The notes below the pieces were generated by a model, which saw nothing but the letters and a program-made list of their open reading frames with translations, made no database searches and had not been told where the DNA came from. 27,498 nucleotides of DNA from JAPHTQ01 sp051747405 (GTDB lineage: Bacteria; Pseudomonadota; Gammaproteobacteria; Thiohalomonadales; Thiohalomonadaceae). How positions within the stretch are numbered: the stretch's first letter is position 1; the number at the start of each line of letters is the position of its first letter. The position numbers and the translations under genes were made by a program. Below are positions 14,410 to 22,606 of the stretch, piece by piece. The DNA lies in assembly GCA_051747405.1 (NCBI GenBank), contig JBNJGC010000010.1, positions 1 through 27,498 on the forward strand. Reading direction: 5' to 3'.

Positions 14410-15135
14410 ATGATCGCACTTTTTACCGACTTTGGCCTCAATGGTCCCTACACGGGTCAGATGAAGGCAGCCATCCTCAAACGGGCGCCGGGCCTGGCTG
14501 TCGTCGACCTGTTTGCGGATGTCCCCGCCTACTCGGTCAACACGGCAGCCCACCTACTTGCCGCCTACCATCAAGGCTTTCCTGCGGAGTGCTGCTTTCT
14601 CTGTGTGGTCGACCCGGGGGTAGGCAGCCTGGCGCGCGAGCCGGTGATCCTGCAGGCCGACGAGCACTGGTTTGTCGGACCGGGCAACGGGCTCTTCGAT
14701 GTGGTTGCCGCCCGTGCCAGCGAGGTCAATCTTTGGCGCATCCTCTGGCGCCCCGAGCAGCTCAGCGCCACTTTCCATGGTCGAGATCTCTTCGCTCCTG
14801 TGGCCGCCATGTTGGCGCAGGGAGAGTTTCCAGAGGCGGAAGGCATCACATCGACCTTCGCCCCGGAGGTGGCTGATGAGCTGAGCGCGATTATCTACGT
14901 CGACCATTTCGGCAACCTCATTACCGGGCTGCGCGCACAGTCGTATCCGCCAGAGGCTCAGCTGAGTATCGGCGGTGTTGCGCTGCCGCGTCTACGCACC
15001 TTCAATGACGCCGATGTCGGGGCCCCATTCTGTTATGAAAATAGTGTGGGGCTGCTGGAGATCGCCGTGAATCAGGGGAGGGCGGACCAGCGGTTCGCCG
15101 CCAAGGTGGGGGATGGGGTACTGCTCAAGCTCTAA
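14410..15135 (+). CDS. SAM hydrolase / hydroxide adenosyltransferase family (DUF62)
   Basis: The 241-residue protein belongs to the family that splits S-adenosylmethionine into adenosine and methionine, related to SAM-dependent fluorinase and chlorinase. The motifs are LFTDFG at the N-terminus, VDPGVG (Asp68), GPGNGLF, FHGRDLFAP (His123) and the C-terminal domain with DHFGNLITG. Archaeal homologues use an Asp-Arg-His triad to activate water. Here Ala75 stands where I expect the arginine, with an arginine at 76. The ATG at 14410 fits the family start and has GGAAG 5 bases upstream; an in-frame ATG at 14398 exists. The gene stands alone after the superoperon terminator and converges on uvrA. 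Family membership is confident, the exact reaction less so. Confidence 0.88.
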   Translation: MIALFTDFGLNGPYTGQMKAAILKRAPGLAVVDLFADVPAYSVNTAAHLLAAYHQGFPAECCFLCVVDPGVGSLAREPVILQADEHWFVGPGNGLFDVVAARASEVNLWRILWRPEQLSATFHGRDLFAPVAAMLAQGEFPEAEGITSTFAPEVADELSAIIYVDHFGNLITGLRAQSYPPEAQLSIGGVALPRLRTFNDADVGAPFCYENSVGLLEIAVNQGRADQRFAAKVGDGVLLKL

Positions 15136-15166
15136 CGGAGCGGTGTAGACCCACACCCTTCTCCGT
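15135..15166. terminator. Hairpin in the convergent gap between the SAM hydrolase and uvrA
   Basis: ACGGAG (15135-15140) pairs with CTCCGT (15161-15166), and inside it GGTGT (15142-15146) pairs with ACACC (15153-15157). The structure fills the 39-base gap between two converging genes. T tracts on either side are poor, so it is only a possible two-way terminator. Confidence 0.4.
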
Positions 15167-15174
15167 ATGTTTCA

Positions 15175-18027
15175 CTAGCGCGCCGAAGAGGCGCCCTCGC
15201 CACGCTCGAGAAGCGGCTGCAAAAAGCGTCCAGTGTAGGACTCCCGACACGCTGCCACACTCTCCGGTGTACCCTCTACCACTAGCGAGCCGCCACCGTC
15301 GCCCCCCTCCGGGCCGAGATCGATAATCCAGTCGGCGGTCTTAATCACATCCAAATTGTGCTCTATTACGACGATGGTGTTGCCGTGCTCCCGCAGTCGT
15401 GTCAGAACTGCCAGTAGTTGCTCAATGTCGTGGAAGTGGAGACCGGTTGTGGGTTCATCCAGGATATAGAGTGTCCTGCCGGTGTCCCGCTTGGAGAGCT
15501 CCCGCGCCAGCTTTACCCGCTGGGCTTCACCGCCGGAGAGGGTGGTGGCCGCCTGCCCCAGTTTGATATAACTCAGCCCCACATCCAGCAGGGTCTGTAG
15601 CTTGCGGGCCAGGGCCGGTACCGGATCGAAGAACGTCCGAGCCTCCTCCACCGTCATCTCCAGCACCTCGAAGATACTCTTCCCCTTATACTTGATCTCA
15701 AGCGTCTCGCGGTTGTAGCGCTTGCCTTTGCAGACATCGCAGGGGACATAGATATCCGGCAGGAAGTGCATCTCGACTTTGATTACCCCGTCACCCTGAC
15801 ACGCCTCGCAGCGCCCCCCCTTGACGTTGAAGGAGAATCGCCCGGCGCCATAACCCCGTGAGCGCGCCTCCTGGGTACCGGCAAAGAGATCCCGGATAGG
15901 GGTGAACAGTCCGGTATAGGTCGCCGGGTTTGAGCGCGGTGTGCGACCGATGGGGCTCTGGTCGATGTCCACCACCTTGTCGAATTGCTCCAATCCCAGC
16001 AGTTCGGCGCAGGGGGCGGGGTCGGCACCGCTGCCGTTGATAGTGAGGGCGGCGTGGCGGTAGAGGGTATCGTTGATCAGGGTCGATTTACCGGAGCCCG
16101 AGACCCCGGTGACGCAGGTCATCAGGCCCAGGGGAAGGTCGATATTGATCCCTTTGAGGTTGTGCCCGCTGGCACCGCGGATCTTGACCATGCGCTGCGG
16201 GTCCACCCGGTTGCGGTGTTGCGGCACGGCGATGCAGCGGCTGCCTGAAAGGTACTGGCCAGTGAGTGAGTCCTTACACTGCATGATCTCAGACGGGTTC
16301 CCCTGGGCGATGATCTCGCCGCCGTGGGTACCGGCACCGGGGCCGATGTCCACCACATGGTCGGCGGCGCGAATCGCATCCTCGTCGTGCTCGACCACCA
16401 TCACGGTATTGCCCATGTCGCGCAGGCGAAAAAGCGTCTCCAGCAGCCGCTCGTTATCGCGCTGATGCAGACCGATGGAGGGCTCGTCGAGAATGTACAT
16501 CACGCCCACCAGCCCGGCGCCGATCTGGCTGGCCAGGCGGATGCGCTGTGCCTCGCCGCCGGAGAGGGTGTCGGCACCACGCTCCATGCTCAGGTAGTCG
16601 AGGCCGACATTGACCAAAAAGGTGAGACGTTCATCGATCTCTTTGACGATCTTATCCGCCACTTCACCGCGCCAGCCCGGCAGGGTCAGATTATGAAAGA
16701 ACTGGCGGGCGCGTCCGACCGGCATACGGGTCAGCTCCGGCAACTGCTTGCCGGCGACAAAGACGTGGCGCGCCGATTGATTGAGGCGGCTGCCGTTGCA
16801 GCTGGGGCAGGATTGTTGGCTGAGAAACTTGCTCAACTCCTCGCGCACCACACTCGATTCGGTCTCGCGGTAGCGCCGCTCCATGTTGGGGATGATCCCC
16901 TCGAAGCGGTGTTCACGGGTGGTGGTGCCGGCGCGGCTCGACTGGTAGTGGAAGGTGATGAGCTCATCGCCGCTGCCGTAGAGCAGGATCTGCCGTGTCG
17001 ACTCCGGCAGCTGTTCGTAGGGGGTTTCGATGTCGAAGTGATAGTGTTCGGCCAGGGAGCTGAGCATCTGGAAATAGTAGGCGTTGCGCCGATCCCAGCC
17101 ACGGATGGCCCCGCCGGCGAGGCTCAGCTCGGGGTGGACGACGATACGCGCCGGATCGAAGAACTGGCGTACCCCCAGGCCGTCGCAGGTGGGACAGGCG
17201 CCGGCGGGATTATTGAAGGAGAACAGCCGTGGCTCCAGCTCCGAAAGTGAGTAGTTACACACCGGGCAGGCATAGCGGGCAGAGAAGATGAGCTCCTCCT
17301 CCCCGCCGTCGATCCAGGCGACACGGGCCAGGCCGTCGGAGAGGTGCAGGGCGGTCTCGAAGGAGTCGGCGAGACGCTGCTTGAGATCGGGCCGTACCTT
17401 GAAGCGATCGATGACCGCCTCGATGGTGTGCTTCTTGCGCAGCTCCAGCGCCGGGGCCTGGTCCAGCTCAACCACCTTGCCGTCGATGCGGGCGCGAATA
17501 AACCCTTGGGCGCGTAGCTGCTCCAGGGCCTGTTGGTGTTCGCCCTTGCGTGCCTGGACCAGCGGGGCGAGCAGCATCAGTTTGCTCCCCTCGGGCAGTG
17601 CAAGCACCTGGTCAACCATCTGGCTGACGGTCTGTGCCTGCAGTACGGTATCGTGTTCGGGGCAGTGCGGTTCACCGGCACGGGCGAACAGCAGGCGCAG
17701 ATAGTCGTAGATCTCGGTGACCGTGCCGACCGTGGAGCGGGGATTGTGCGAGGTGGACTTCTGCTCGATGGAGATCGCCGGGGAGAGCCCCTCGATGTGG
17801 TCGATATCCGGCTTCTCCATCATGGAAAGGAACTGCCGCGCATAGCTCGAGAGCGACTCCACATAGCGGCGCTGACCCTCGGCGTAGATGGTGTCGAAGG
17901 CCAGGGAGGACTTGCCCGATCCGGAGAGCCCGGTGAAGACGATGAGCTTGTCCCGCGGCAGGTCGATATCGATGTTCTTGAGGTTGTGGGTGCGCGCACC
18001 GCGTAGTCTAATAAAATCCATGCTCAT
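15175..18027 (-). CDS. uvrA: Excinuclease ABC subunit A
   Basis: The 950-residue protein is the damage-sensing ATPase of nucleotide excision repair; UvrA dimers load UvrB onto damaged DNA. It has two ABC ATPase halves: Walker A GLSGSGKSS at about 33-41 and GVSGSGKST at about 641-649, and signatures LSGGEAQR at 488-495 and again at about 830. Zinc cysteines are seen at 254/257/278/281 and 740/743/763/766. The DNA- and UvrB-interaction region follows the first Walker A. ATG at 18027 gives MSMDF; ATG at 18021 (MDFIRLRGA) fits E. coli better and has GGGA about 7 bases upstream. It is divergent from the MFS gene. I find no clear LexA box. Confidence 0.98.
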   Translation of the reverse strand: MSMDFIRLRGARTHNLKNIDIDLPRDKLIVFTGLSGSGKSSLAFDTIYAEGQRRYVESLSSYARQFLSMMEKPDIDHIEGLSPAISIEQKSTSHNPRSTVGTVTEIYDYLRLLFARAGEPHCPEHDTVLQAQTVSQMVDQVLALPEGSKLMLLAPLVQARKGEHQQALEQLRAQGFIRARIDGKVVELDQAPALELRKKHTIEAVIDRFKVRPDLKQRLADSFETALHLSDGLARVAWIDGGEEELIFSARYACPVCNYSLSELEPRLFSFNNPAGACPTCDGLGVRQFFDPARIVVHPELSLAGGAIRGWDRRNAYYFQMLSSLAEHYHFDIETPYEQLPESTRQILLYGSGDELITFHYQSSRAGTTTREHRFEGIIPNMERRYRETESSVVREELSKFLSQQSCPSCNGSRLNQSARHVFVAGKQLPELTRMPVGRARQFFHNLTLPGWRGEVADKIVKEIDERLTFLVNVGLDYLSMERGADTLSGGEAQRIRLASQIGAGLVGVMYILDEPSIGLHQRDNERLLETLFRLRDMGNTVMVVEHDEDAIRAADHVVDIGPGAGTHGGEIIAQGNPSEIMQCKDSLTGQYLSGSRCIAVPQHRNRVDPQRMVKIRGASGHNLKGINIDLPLGLMTCVTGVSGSGKSTLINDTLYRHAALTINGSGADPAPCAELLGLEQFDKVVDIDQSPIGRTPRSNPATYTGLFTPIRDLFAGTQEARSRGYGAGRFSFNVKGGRCEACQGDGVIKVEMHFLPDIYVPCDVCKGKRYNRETLEIKYKGKSIFEVLEMTVEEARTFFDPVPALARKLQTLLDVGLSYIKLGQAATTLSGGEAQRVKLARELSKRDTGRTLYILDEPTTGLHFHDIEQLLAVLTRLREHGNTIVVIEHNLDVIKTADWIIDLGPEGGDGGGSLVVEGTPESVAACRESYTGRFLQPLLERGEGASSAR

Positions 18028-18050
18028 TCCCGCTGTCAGCCGAACCTGCT

Positions 18051-18080
18051 AATATACGTTGTTTCGACCGGCGCAAGCAA
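18051..18080 (-). promoter_or_regulatory. Weak candidate uvrA promoter
   Basis: On the minus strand TTGCTT (18080-18075) and TATATT (18056-18051) are separated by 18 bases. They lie 24 bases before the longer uvrA start, so the leader would be short. The match is moderate. Confidence 0.35.
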
Positions 18081-18127
18081 AACATCGCCCGGGCTTTTCA
18101 ATTGTACGACCTCCGGATCGCTCACTC

Positions 18128-19498
18128 ATGTCATCACCGGCTATGACTCCCCGCGAGAGCCGCGCGGCTTTCTCGCTGGCCGCCATATTCTCCCTCAGGA
18201 TGCTCGGCTTGTTTATGATTCTGCCCGTCTTCGCCCTCTATGCGGAGAGGCTGGAGGGGGTGACACCGTTTTTGGTGGGGGTGGCGATCGGCGTCTACGG
18301 TCTGACCCAGGCGGTTTTACAGATCCCCTTCGGCATGCTCTCGGACCGCATCGGTCGCAAGCCGGTGATCGCCGGTGGACTGCTGCTGTTTGCCCTGGGC
18401 AGTGTGTTGGCGGCCATGGCCACCACGATAGAGGGGGTGATCGCCGGGCGCGCCCTGCAGGGGGCCGGAGCCATCGCCGCAGCGGTGATGGCGCTGGCGG
18501 CGGACCTGACCGCCGAGGAGCACCGCACCCGGGCGATGGCGGTCATTGGGTTGAGCATCGGCATGGCCTTTGTCGTTGCGATGGTGGCGGGACCACTGCT
18601 CAACCAGTGGATTGGTGTGCCGGGTATCTTCGCCCTGACCGCGCTGCTGGCGCTGGGGGGGATCGCACTGCTCTACCTGTGGGTGCCGACGCCGCAACGG
18701 AGTGTCTTCCACCGCGACGCCGAGGCGGAGCCGGCGATGTTTCGCCAAGTGCTGAGAGACAGCCAACTGTTGCGGCTGGACCTTGGGATCTTTGTGCTCC
18801 ATCTGGCCCTGACCGCCAGCTTTGTGGTGTTCCCGCTGGCGCTGGTGGAGAGCGGCTTGAGTGCCGAACACCACTGGCTGCTCTATCTGCCGGTGATGGT
18901 GCTGGGGATGGCCCTGGCGGTGCCGTTTATCATCCTTGCAGAGAAGCGGCGACGGATGAAACAGGTATTTGTGGCGGCGGTGGCGCTGCTGCTGCTGGCC
19001 CAGTGGGGCCTGGCTTTGAGCGCGGGGACGCTGTGGCTTATGGCGCTGTTGCTGCAGCTATACTTTATTGCCTTTAATCTCCTGGAGGCGACCCTGCCGT
19101 CGCTCATCAGCAAGGTGGCGCCGGCCCAGAGCAAGGGTACGGCCATGGGGGTTTATACCAGCTCGCAGTTCATCGGCGCCTTTGTCGGCGGGGCCATGGG
19201 CGGCTGGATACACGGTCGCTTCGGCATCTCCGAGGTGTTTCTCTTCGCCGGGACACTGGTGGCGCTGTGGTGGCTGGCGGCGCTGAGTATGCGTGAGCCG
19301 CCCTACCTGAGTAATCAGATGATCCGGGTCCAGGTGGACGATAATATTGCAGCCCGTGAGCTTGAGTCGGCACTCCTGGCGATTGCGGGGGTGGCGCAGG
19401 CGAGCGTAAACGTGGAAGATGGGGTAGCCTACCTCAAGGTGGATAGTCGGGAGTTGGACAGGGAGGCCCTGGATGCTCTCGCGGCAGCCGGCTCCTGA
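18128..19498 (+). CDS. yajR: MFS transporter, YajR-like, with C-terminal ferredoxin-like domain
   Basis: A 456-residue inner-membrane protein with about 12 hydrophobic segments. The MFS loop motif LSDRIGRKPVI lies between segments 2 and 3. After the last segment, about 58 residues (IRVQVDDNIAARELESALL to the end) form a soluble domain like the YAM domain of E. coli YajR (454 residues), an exporter of unknown substrate. The gene begins 101 bases from divergent uvrA and runs toward ssb. From memory, uvrA-MFS-ssb order also occurs in Pseudomonas. The start is uncertain: ATG 18128 or 18143, neither with a strong ribosome-binding site. The frame is open back to 18059. Confidence 0.88.
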   Translation: MSSPAMTPRESRAAFSLAAIFSLRMLGLFMILPVFALYAERLEGVTPFLVGVAIGVYGLTQAVLQIPFGMLSDRIGRKPVIAGGLLLFALGSVLAAMATTIEGVIAGRALQGAGAIAAAVMALAADLTAEEHRTRAMAVIGLSIGMAFVVAMVAGPLLNQWIGVPGIFALTALLALGGIALLYLWVPTPQRSVFHRDAEAEPAMFRQVLRDSQLLRLDLGIFVLHLALTASFVVFPLALVESGLSAEHHWLLYLPVMVLGMALAVPFIILAEKRRRMKQVFVAAVALLLLAQWGLALSAGTLWLMALLLQLYFIAFNLLEATLPSLISKVAPAQSKGTAMGVYTSSQFIGAFVGGAMGGWIHGRFGISEVFLFAGTLVALWWLAALSMREPPYLSNQMIRVQVDDNIAARELESALLAIAGVAQASVNVEDGVAYLKVDSRELDREALDALAAAGS

Positions 19499-19553
19499 CC
19501 CGGTGAGTCAGACACAGAGAAAAAACATGCAAGTGAAGGTGAGGGTTTAAGTT

Positions 19554-20334
19554 ATGGCACGTGGTATCAACAAGGTAATTTTGGTCGGCAACCTCGGGCA
19601 GGACCCGGAGGTGCGCTATACCGCCAACGGCGCAGCAGTGGCCAATATCTCGGTGGCCACCTCGGAGCAGTGGACCGATAAGCAGACGGGGCAGAAGCAG
19701 GAGCGCACCGAGTGGCACCGCGTGGTGATGTTCGGGCGTCTGGGCGAGATCGCCGGCGAGTACCTGCGCAAGGGCTCGCAGGTCTATCTCGAGGGGAAGA
19801 TCCAGACCCGCAAATGGCAGGACCAGAACGGGCAGGACCGCTATACCACGGAGGTGGTGGCCAACGAGATGCAGATGCTCGGTGGTGGCCCCGGCGGAGG
19901 CAGCCGCGGTGGCTCCTCGGACTACAACCAGGGNNNNNNNNNNNNNNNNNNNNNNNNNNNNNNNNNNNNNNNNNNNNNNNNNNNNNNNNNNNNNNNNNNN
20001 NNNNNNNNNNNNNNNNNNNNNNNNNNNNNNNNNGGACCGCTATACCACGGAGGTGGTGGCCAACGAGATGCAGATGCTCGGTGGTGGCCCCGGCGGAGGC
20101 AGCCGCGGTGGCTCCTCGGACTACAACCAGGGCTACGGTGGTGGCGCGCCGCGCGGCCAGCAGTCGCCGCAGGGACAACCCCAAGGGCAACCCCAAGGGC
20201 AACCCCAAGGGCAACCCCAAGGGCAACCCCAAGGGCAACCCCAAGGGCAGCAACCGCCGCCGCAGCAAAACAGCGCACCGGCGCCCGCCGGCGGCAGCAA
20301 TTTCGACGACTTCGACGACGACATCCCGTTCTAA
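19554..20334 (+). CDS. ssb: Single-stranded DNA-binding protein, interrupted by an assembly gap
   Basis: The N-terminal OB fold (RGINKVILVGNLGQDPEVRY, about residues 1-110) and the C-terminal tip FDDFDDDIPF are both classic SSB. SSB coats single-stranded DNA, and the acidic tip recruits repair and replication proteins. As printed the gene is broken: 100 Ns (19934-20033) are flanked by identical 99-bp copies (19835-19933 and 20034-20132). Joining 19554-19933 to 20133-20334 gives 582 bases, an intact 193-residue protein. Its linker is Gly-rich, then carries six copies of a 12-bp repeat encoding Gln-Pro-Gln-Gly. The start has a GGTGAGGG ribosome-binding region. It lies between yajR and a histidine kinase gene. 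Confidence 0.95.
19835..19933 (+). repeat. 99-bp assembly duplication, left copy
   Basis: These 99 bases are identical to 20034-20132 on the far side of 100 Ns. Two contigs sharing an overlap of this fixed length were most likely placed side by side instead of merged. It is not a biological repeat. Confidence 0.92.
19934..20033. other. Scaffold gap of 100 Ns
   Basis: A run of exactly 100 undetermined bases inside ssb. The round number marks an unknown-size gap placed by scaffolding software. Flanking identity indicates that the real gap is zero or negative in length. Confidence 0.99.
20034..20132 (+). repeat. 99-bp assembly duplication, right copy
   Basis: This is the second copy of the 99-bp block at 19835-19933. 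Removing this copy together with the Ns deletes 199 bases and restores one ssb reading frame. Confidence 0.92.
20176..20247 (+). repeat. Six perfect 12-bp tandem repeats in the ssb linker
   Basis: The unit CAACCCCAAGGG is repeated six times without a single mismatch. It encodes the disordered Gln-Pro-Gln-Gly linker of SSB. Because the unit is a multiple of three, gain or loss of copies would only change linker length. Confidence 0.97.
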
Positions 20335-20388
20335 GCAGGAGGGGGCTGCGGTAGGCAGTACTGCCGGCATTCACCGACAGAGTCGTCC

Positions 20389-22146
20389 ATGGCAACATTT
20401 TCGTTGAGACTCAAAAAGGCCACCATCCTGCTGCTGAGCTTTGCGCTGGTGGCGGGACTGGGGCTCGTGGGTTGGGGTGCGGTCAGCGCACTGCGCGGTA
20501 TCGAGACACTGTGGCAGGATCATAGCAGCGAGGCGACCCTGCACATCTCCGAGCTCAATCAGATCCGCCGCCATTTTGGCTATGGCGGCTTTACCCACCA
20601 CTTTAAAAACTACCTGTTGTCGCGCAGCCATAGCGATCGTCATCGCACCGAGGCGTCACTCGTGGCGCTGATGGCGGCCATTACCAAAGCCGAAAAGCTC
20701 CACCTCTCGCCGCTCGAGCGGCTCGCGCTGGCCGATATTCGCCGCACCGCCGAGGCGTACCGTGAGAAGTATCGCCTGGCGCGGGTGCTGGTGGAGGCCG
20801 GTCGCCTACCGCACCAGATTGCCGCTGAGGTGCAGGTGGACGATGCGGTCGCCGTGGACGGTTTTCAGCTGCTGAGCCGCCTGGCGGTGCAGCGGGAGCA
20901 GAAGGCCGAGGCCCAGGCGGGAGAGCGGATCCGGCACACCATCGGGCTTATTCTCTGGGGAGGGCTGGCGCTCCCGCTGGTGGTGCTGGTGGCGATCCTG
21001 CTATGGCGGTTCGTGACCCAGATCGTGCACGCCAATACCGCCCTCGAACAGGTTACCGGCGAACTGGATGCGATCCTGGCCCACGCCCCGGATGCGATGC
21101 TCACGGTGCTGGATGACGGCACCATCGCCCGCGCCAATGAGCAGGCCGAGCGTCTTTTTGGCTACAGCCGCGACGAGTTGGTGGGGATGTCGGTGGAAGG
21201 GCTGGTGCCGGCGGCCTCCCGCGGCGTGCATGAGAGGCTGCGCAGTGACTTCATGCAGGGGCAAAAGGCGCAGAGCAAGGGCGGTAGTGACCGTATGCTC
21301 TCGGCGATAACCCGACAGGGGCGCGAGCTGCCGGTGGAGATCGGGCTGGGGGTGGTGCACCACAACGGTCAGGCCCGTGCCATCGCCACCATACGCGACG
21401 TCTCCGAGCGACAGCGAGCACAGCGCCGGATCGAACAGCTCAACACCTCCCTACAGGTACAAAACCACGAGCTGGAGTCGTTCAGCTACTCCGTCTCCCA
21501 CGATCTGCGCACACCGCTACGCAGCATCGAGGGGTTCAGTCAACTGTTGGAGAAGCGCTATACCGGCAAGCTCGATAGCACCGGTGTGGACTACCTGCAG
21601 CGGATCCGCCGGGCCACCGTGCGCATGGGGCACCTCATCGACGATCTGTTGCAACTCTCCCGCGTCAGCCGGGTGGAGATTAAGCACGCCTATCTGGATA
21701 TCAGCGCCATGGCCGAGGAGATCCTCGATGGGCTGGCGGAGAGCGAGCCGCAGCGCCGAGTCAGCTGGCAGGTGCAGCCAGGGATGGAGGGCGTGGCCGA
21801 CCCGGGGCTGATGCGCATCGTACTGGAAAACCTGCTGGGCAACGCCTGGAAGTACAGCGCCACCCGTGAGCAGGCCGAAATCCGCTTCGGCTGTCGCAGC
21901 GAGGGCGGAGAGAGCGTTTTCGAGTTATGCGATAACGGCGTCGGCTTCGATATGCGCTATGTGGAGAAGGTCTTCGGCGCCTTCGAGCGTCTGCACGGCA
22001 CGGATGAGTTCGAGGGGACGGGGATTGGGCTGTCAACGGTACAGCGGATCATCCACCGCCATGGCGGAAGGGTCTGGGCCGAATCGGAGCCGGATCACGG
22101 TGCCTGCTTCTTCTTCACCCTAGGCAGGGAGCTTGAGCAGGTTTGA
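20389..22146 (+). CDS. PAS-domain sensor histidine kinase (orphan)
   Basis: A 585-residue membrane kinase. Transmembrane segment 1 spans about residues 11-33 and segment 2 about 184-207, enclosing a helical sensor region of about 150 residues with GYGGFTHHFKNYLLSR near 64-80. A PAS domain follows (about 222-340, with EQAERLFGYSRDELVGM and TIRDVSERQRAQ). The HisKA site is HDLRTPLRS with His371. The ATPase domain shows the N box (Asn485), DNGVGF (Asp515) and GTGIGLS. The HDLRTPLRSI and VEKVFGAFERLHG sequences resemble phytochrome-type kinases, although no chromophore domain is present. No response regulator lies nearby, so the partner and signal are unknown. It starts 54 bases after ssb. Confidence 0.93.
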   Translation: MATFSLRLKKATILLLSFALVAGLGLVGWGAVSALRGIETLWQDHSSEATLHISELNQIRRHFGYGGFTHHFKNYLLSRSHSDRHRTEASLVALMAAITKAEKLHLSPLERLALADIRRTAEAYREKYRLARVLVEAGRLPHQIAAEVQVDDAVAVDGFQLLSRLAVQREQKAEAQAGERIRHTIGLILWGGLALPLVVLVAILLWRFVTQIVHANTALEQVTGELDAILAHAPDAMLTVLDDGTIARANEQAERLFGYSRDELVGMSVEGLVPAASRGVHERLRSDFMQGQKAQSKGGSDRMLSAITRQGRELPVEIGLGVVHHNGQARAIATIRDVSERQRAQRRIEQLNTSLQVQNHELESFSYSVSHDLRTPLRSIEGFSQLLEKRYTGKLDSTGVDYLQRIRRATVRMGHLIDDLLQLSRVSRVEIKHAYLDISAMAEEILDGLAESEPQRRVSWQVQPGMEGVADPGLMRIVLENLLGNAWKYSATREQAEIRFGCRSEGGESVFELCDNGVGFDMRYVEKVFGAFERLHGTDEFEGTGIGLSTVQRIIHRHGGRVWAESEPDHGACFFFTLGRELEQV

Positions 22147-22274
22147 AGCGGAAGATAGGCCGCCCCGGCGACAGCTGATGATACCGTGGCGGTACTCGAC
22201 ACCCTGGGAAGGAGCCTGTCTCATGCTGCGCGATGAGGGCGAGTATGGAGGGAGGAGGGGCCTTGAGATTGTTG

Positions 22275-22300
22275 CCACAGAGGACACAGAGAGCACCGAG
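22275..22300 (+). repeat. CACAGAGGACACAGAG-type short repeat
   Basis: The sequence CCACAGAGGACACAGAGAGC followed by ACCGAG matches a short motif I recall from many bacterial genomes. A degraded reverse copy of its end appears at the right border of the window (27489-27498). It joins directly to the palindromic unit at 22301. Confidence 0.6.
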
Positions 22301-22431
22301 GCCGTCATGCCGGACCTGCTCCGGCATCTGTGCCAGGGTTGTCTTCGCCGTGTGTTTCGGGATGGATTCCGGGTCGAGCCCGGAATGGCGGTTTGTTGTG
22401 GGAATGGGGCGGCCATGGGTGTCTAAGAAGA
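22301..22431 (+). repeat. Palindromic repeat unit D1
   Basis: The unit runs from GCCGTCATGCCGGACCTGCT to GTGTCTAAGAAGATAG. It contains the palindrome ATTCCGGG-TCGAG-CCCGGAAT. Two further copies lie on the other strand at 27245-27356 and 27366-27488. Similar ATTCCGGGCTTGACCCGGAAT repeats are widespread in proteobacteria (from memory). Confidence 0.8.
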
Positions 22432-22606
22432 TAGGATGCGCTGAGCCTGCGAAGCGCATCATGCTAGGTCAACGACTGCAGCGTGGTAACTCCGTGCAGG
22501 CAGAAGCGCCAGGCAGCCGGGTGGGAACGAGGCCGGCATCTCCGCCGGGCATCGTTAGGCTATTGCCACACGCGCCTCCGGACGGGGCAGCCTGGCCTAC
22601 GAACTG
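22432..22606 (+). repeat. GATGCGC-hairpin repeat, copy B
   Basis: This is the longest of the three copies. It starts with the hairpin GATGCGCT/AGCGCATC and ends GGCAGCCTGGCCTACGAACTG. It joins unit D1 on its left. On its right, its last bases run straight into the integrase fragment, so the element appears to have replaced the rest of that gene. Confidence 0.8.

Larger units (their letters stand above)
22147..22606 (+). other. Non-coding repeat mosaic
   Basis: No gene is supported here. From left to right the stretch has about 125 bases without recognisable content, a CACAGAGGACACAGAG-type repeat (22275-22300), a palindromic unit of about 130 bases (22301-22431) and copy B of the GATGCGC repeat (22432-22606). 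Open frames across it reflect the repeats and not conserved proteins. Confidence 0.7.

Noticed and set aside
16324..17250. A 308-codon open frame on the plus strand inside uvrA
   Set aside because: It is antisense to a fully conserved uvrA, shows no family signature, and is expected from GC-rich codon bias.
18028..18060. LexA/SOS box before uvrA
   Set aside because: CTGCTAATATACGTTG resembles the AT-rich centre but lacks the CTGT...ACAG ends.
19934..20033. A possible insertion element or real large gap within ssb
   Set aside because: The Ns number exactly 100 and the flanks are identical over 99 bp, which fits a contig overlap and not a mobile element with a target duplication.
20176..20247. 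Possible CRISPR array
   Set aside because: The 12-bp units are contiguous with no spacers and lie in frame inside the ssb coding sequence.
22540..22606. GTTAGGC-like bases suggesting an integron attC site
   Set aside because: There is no paired opposite core site, no cassette array and no integron integrase. The match is 7 bases and likely chance.
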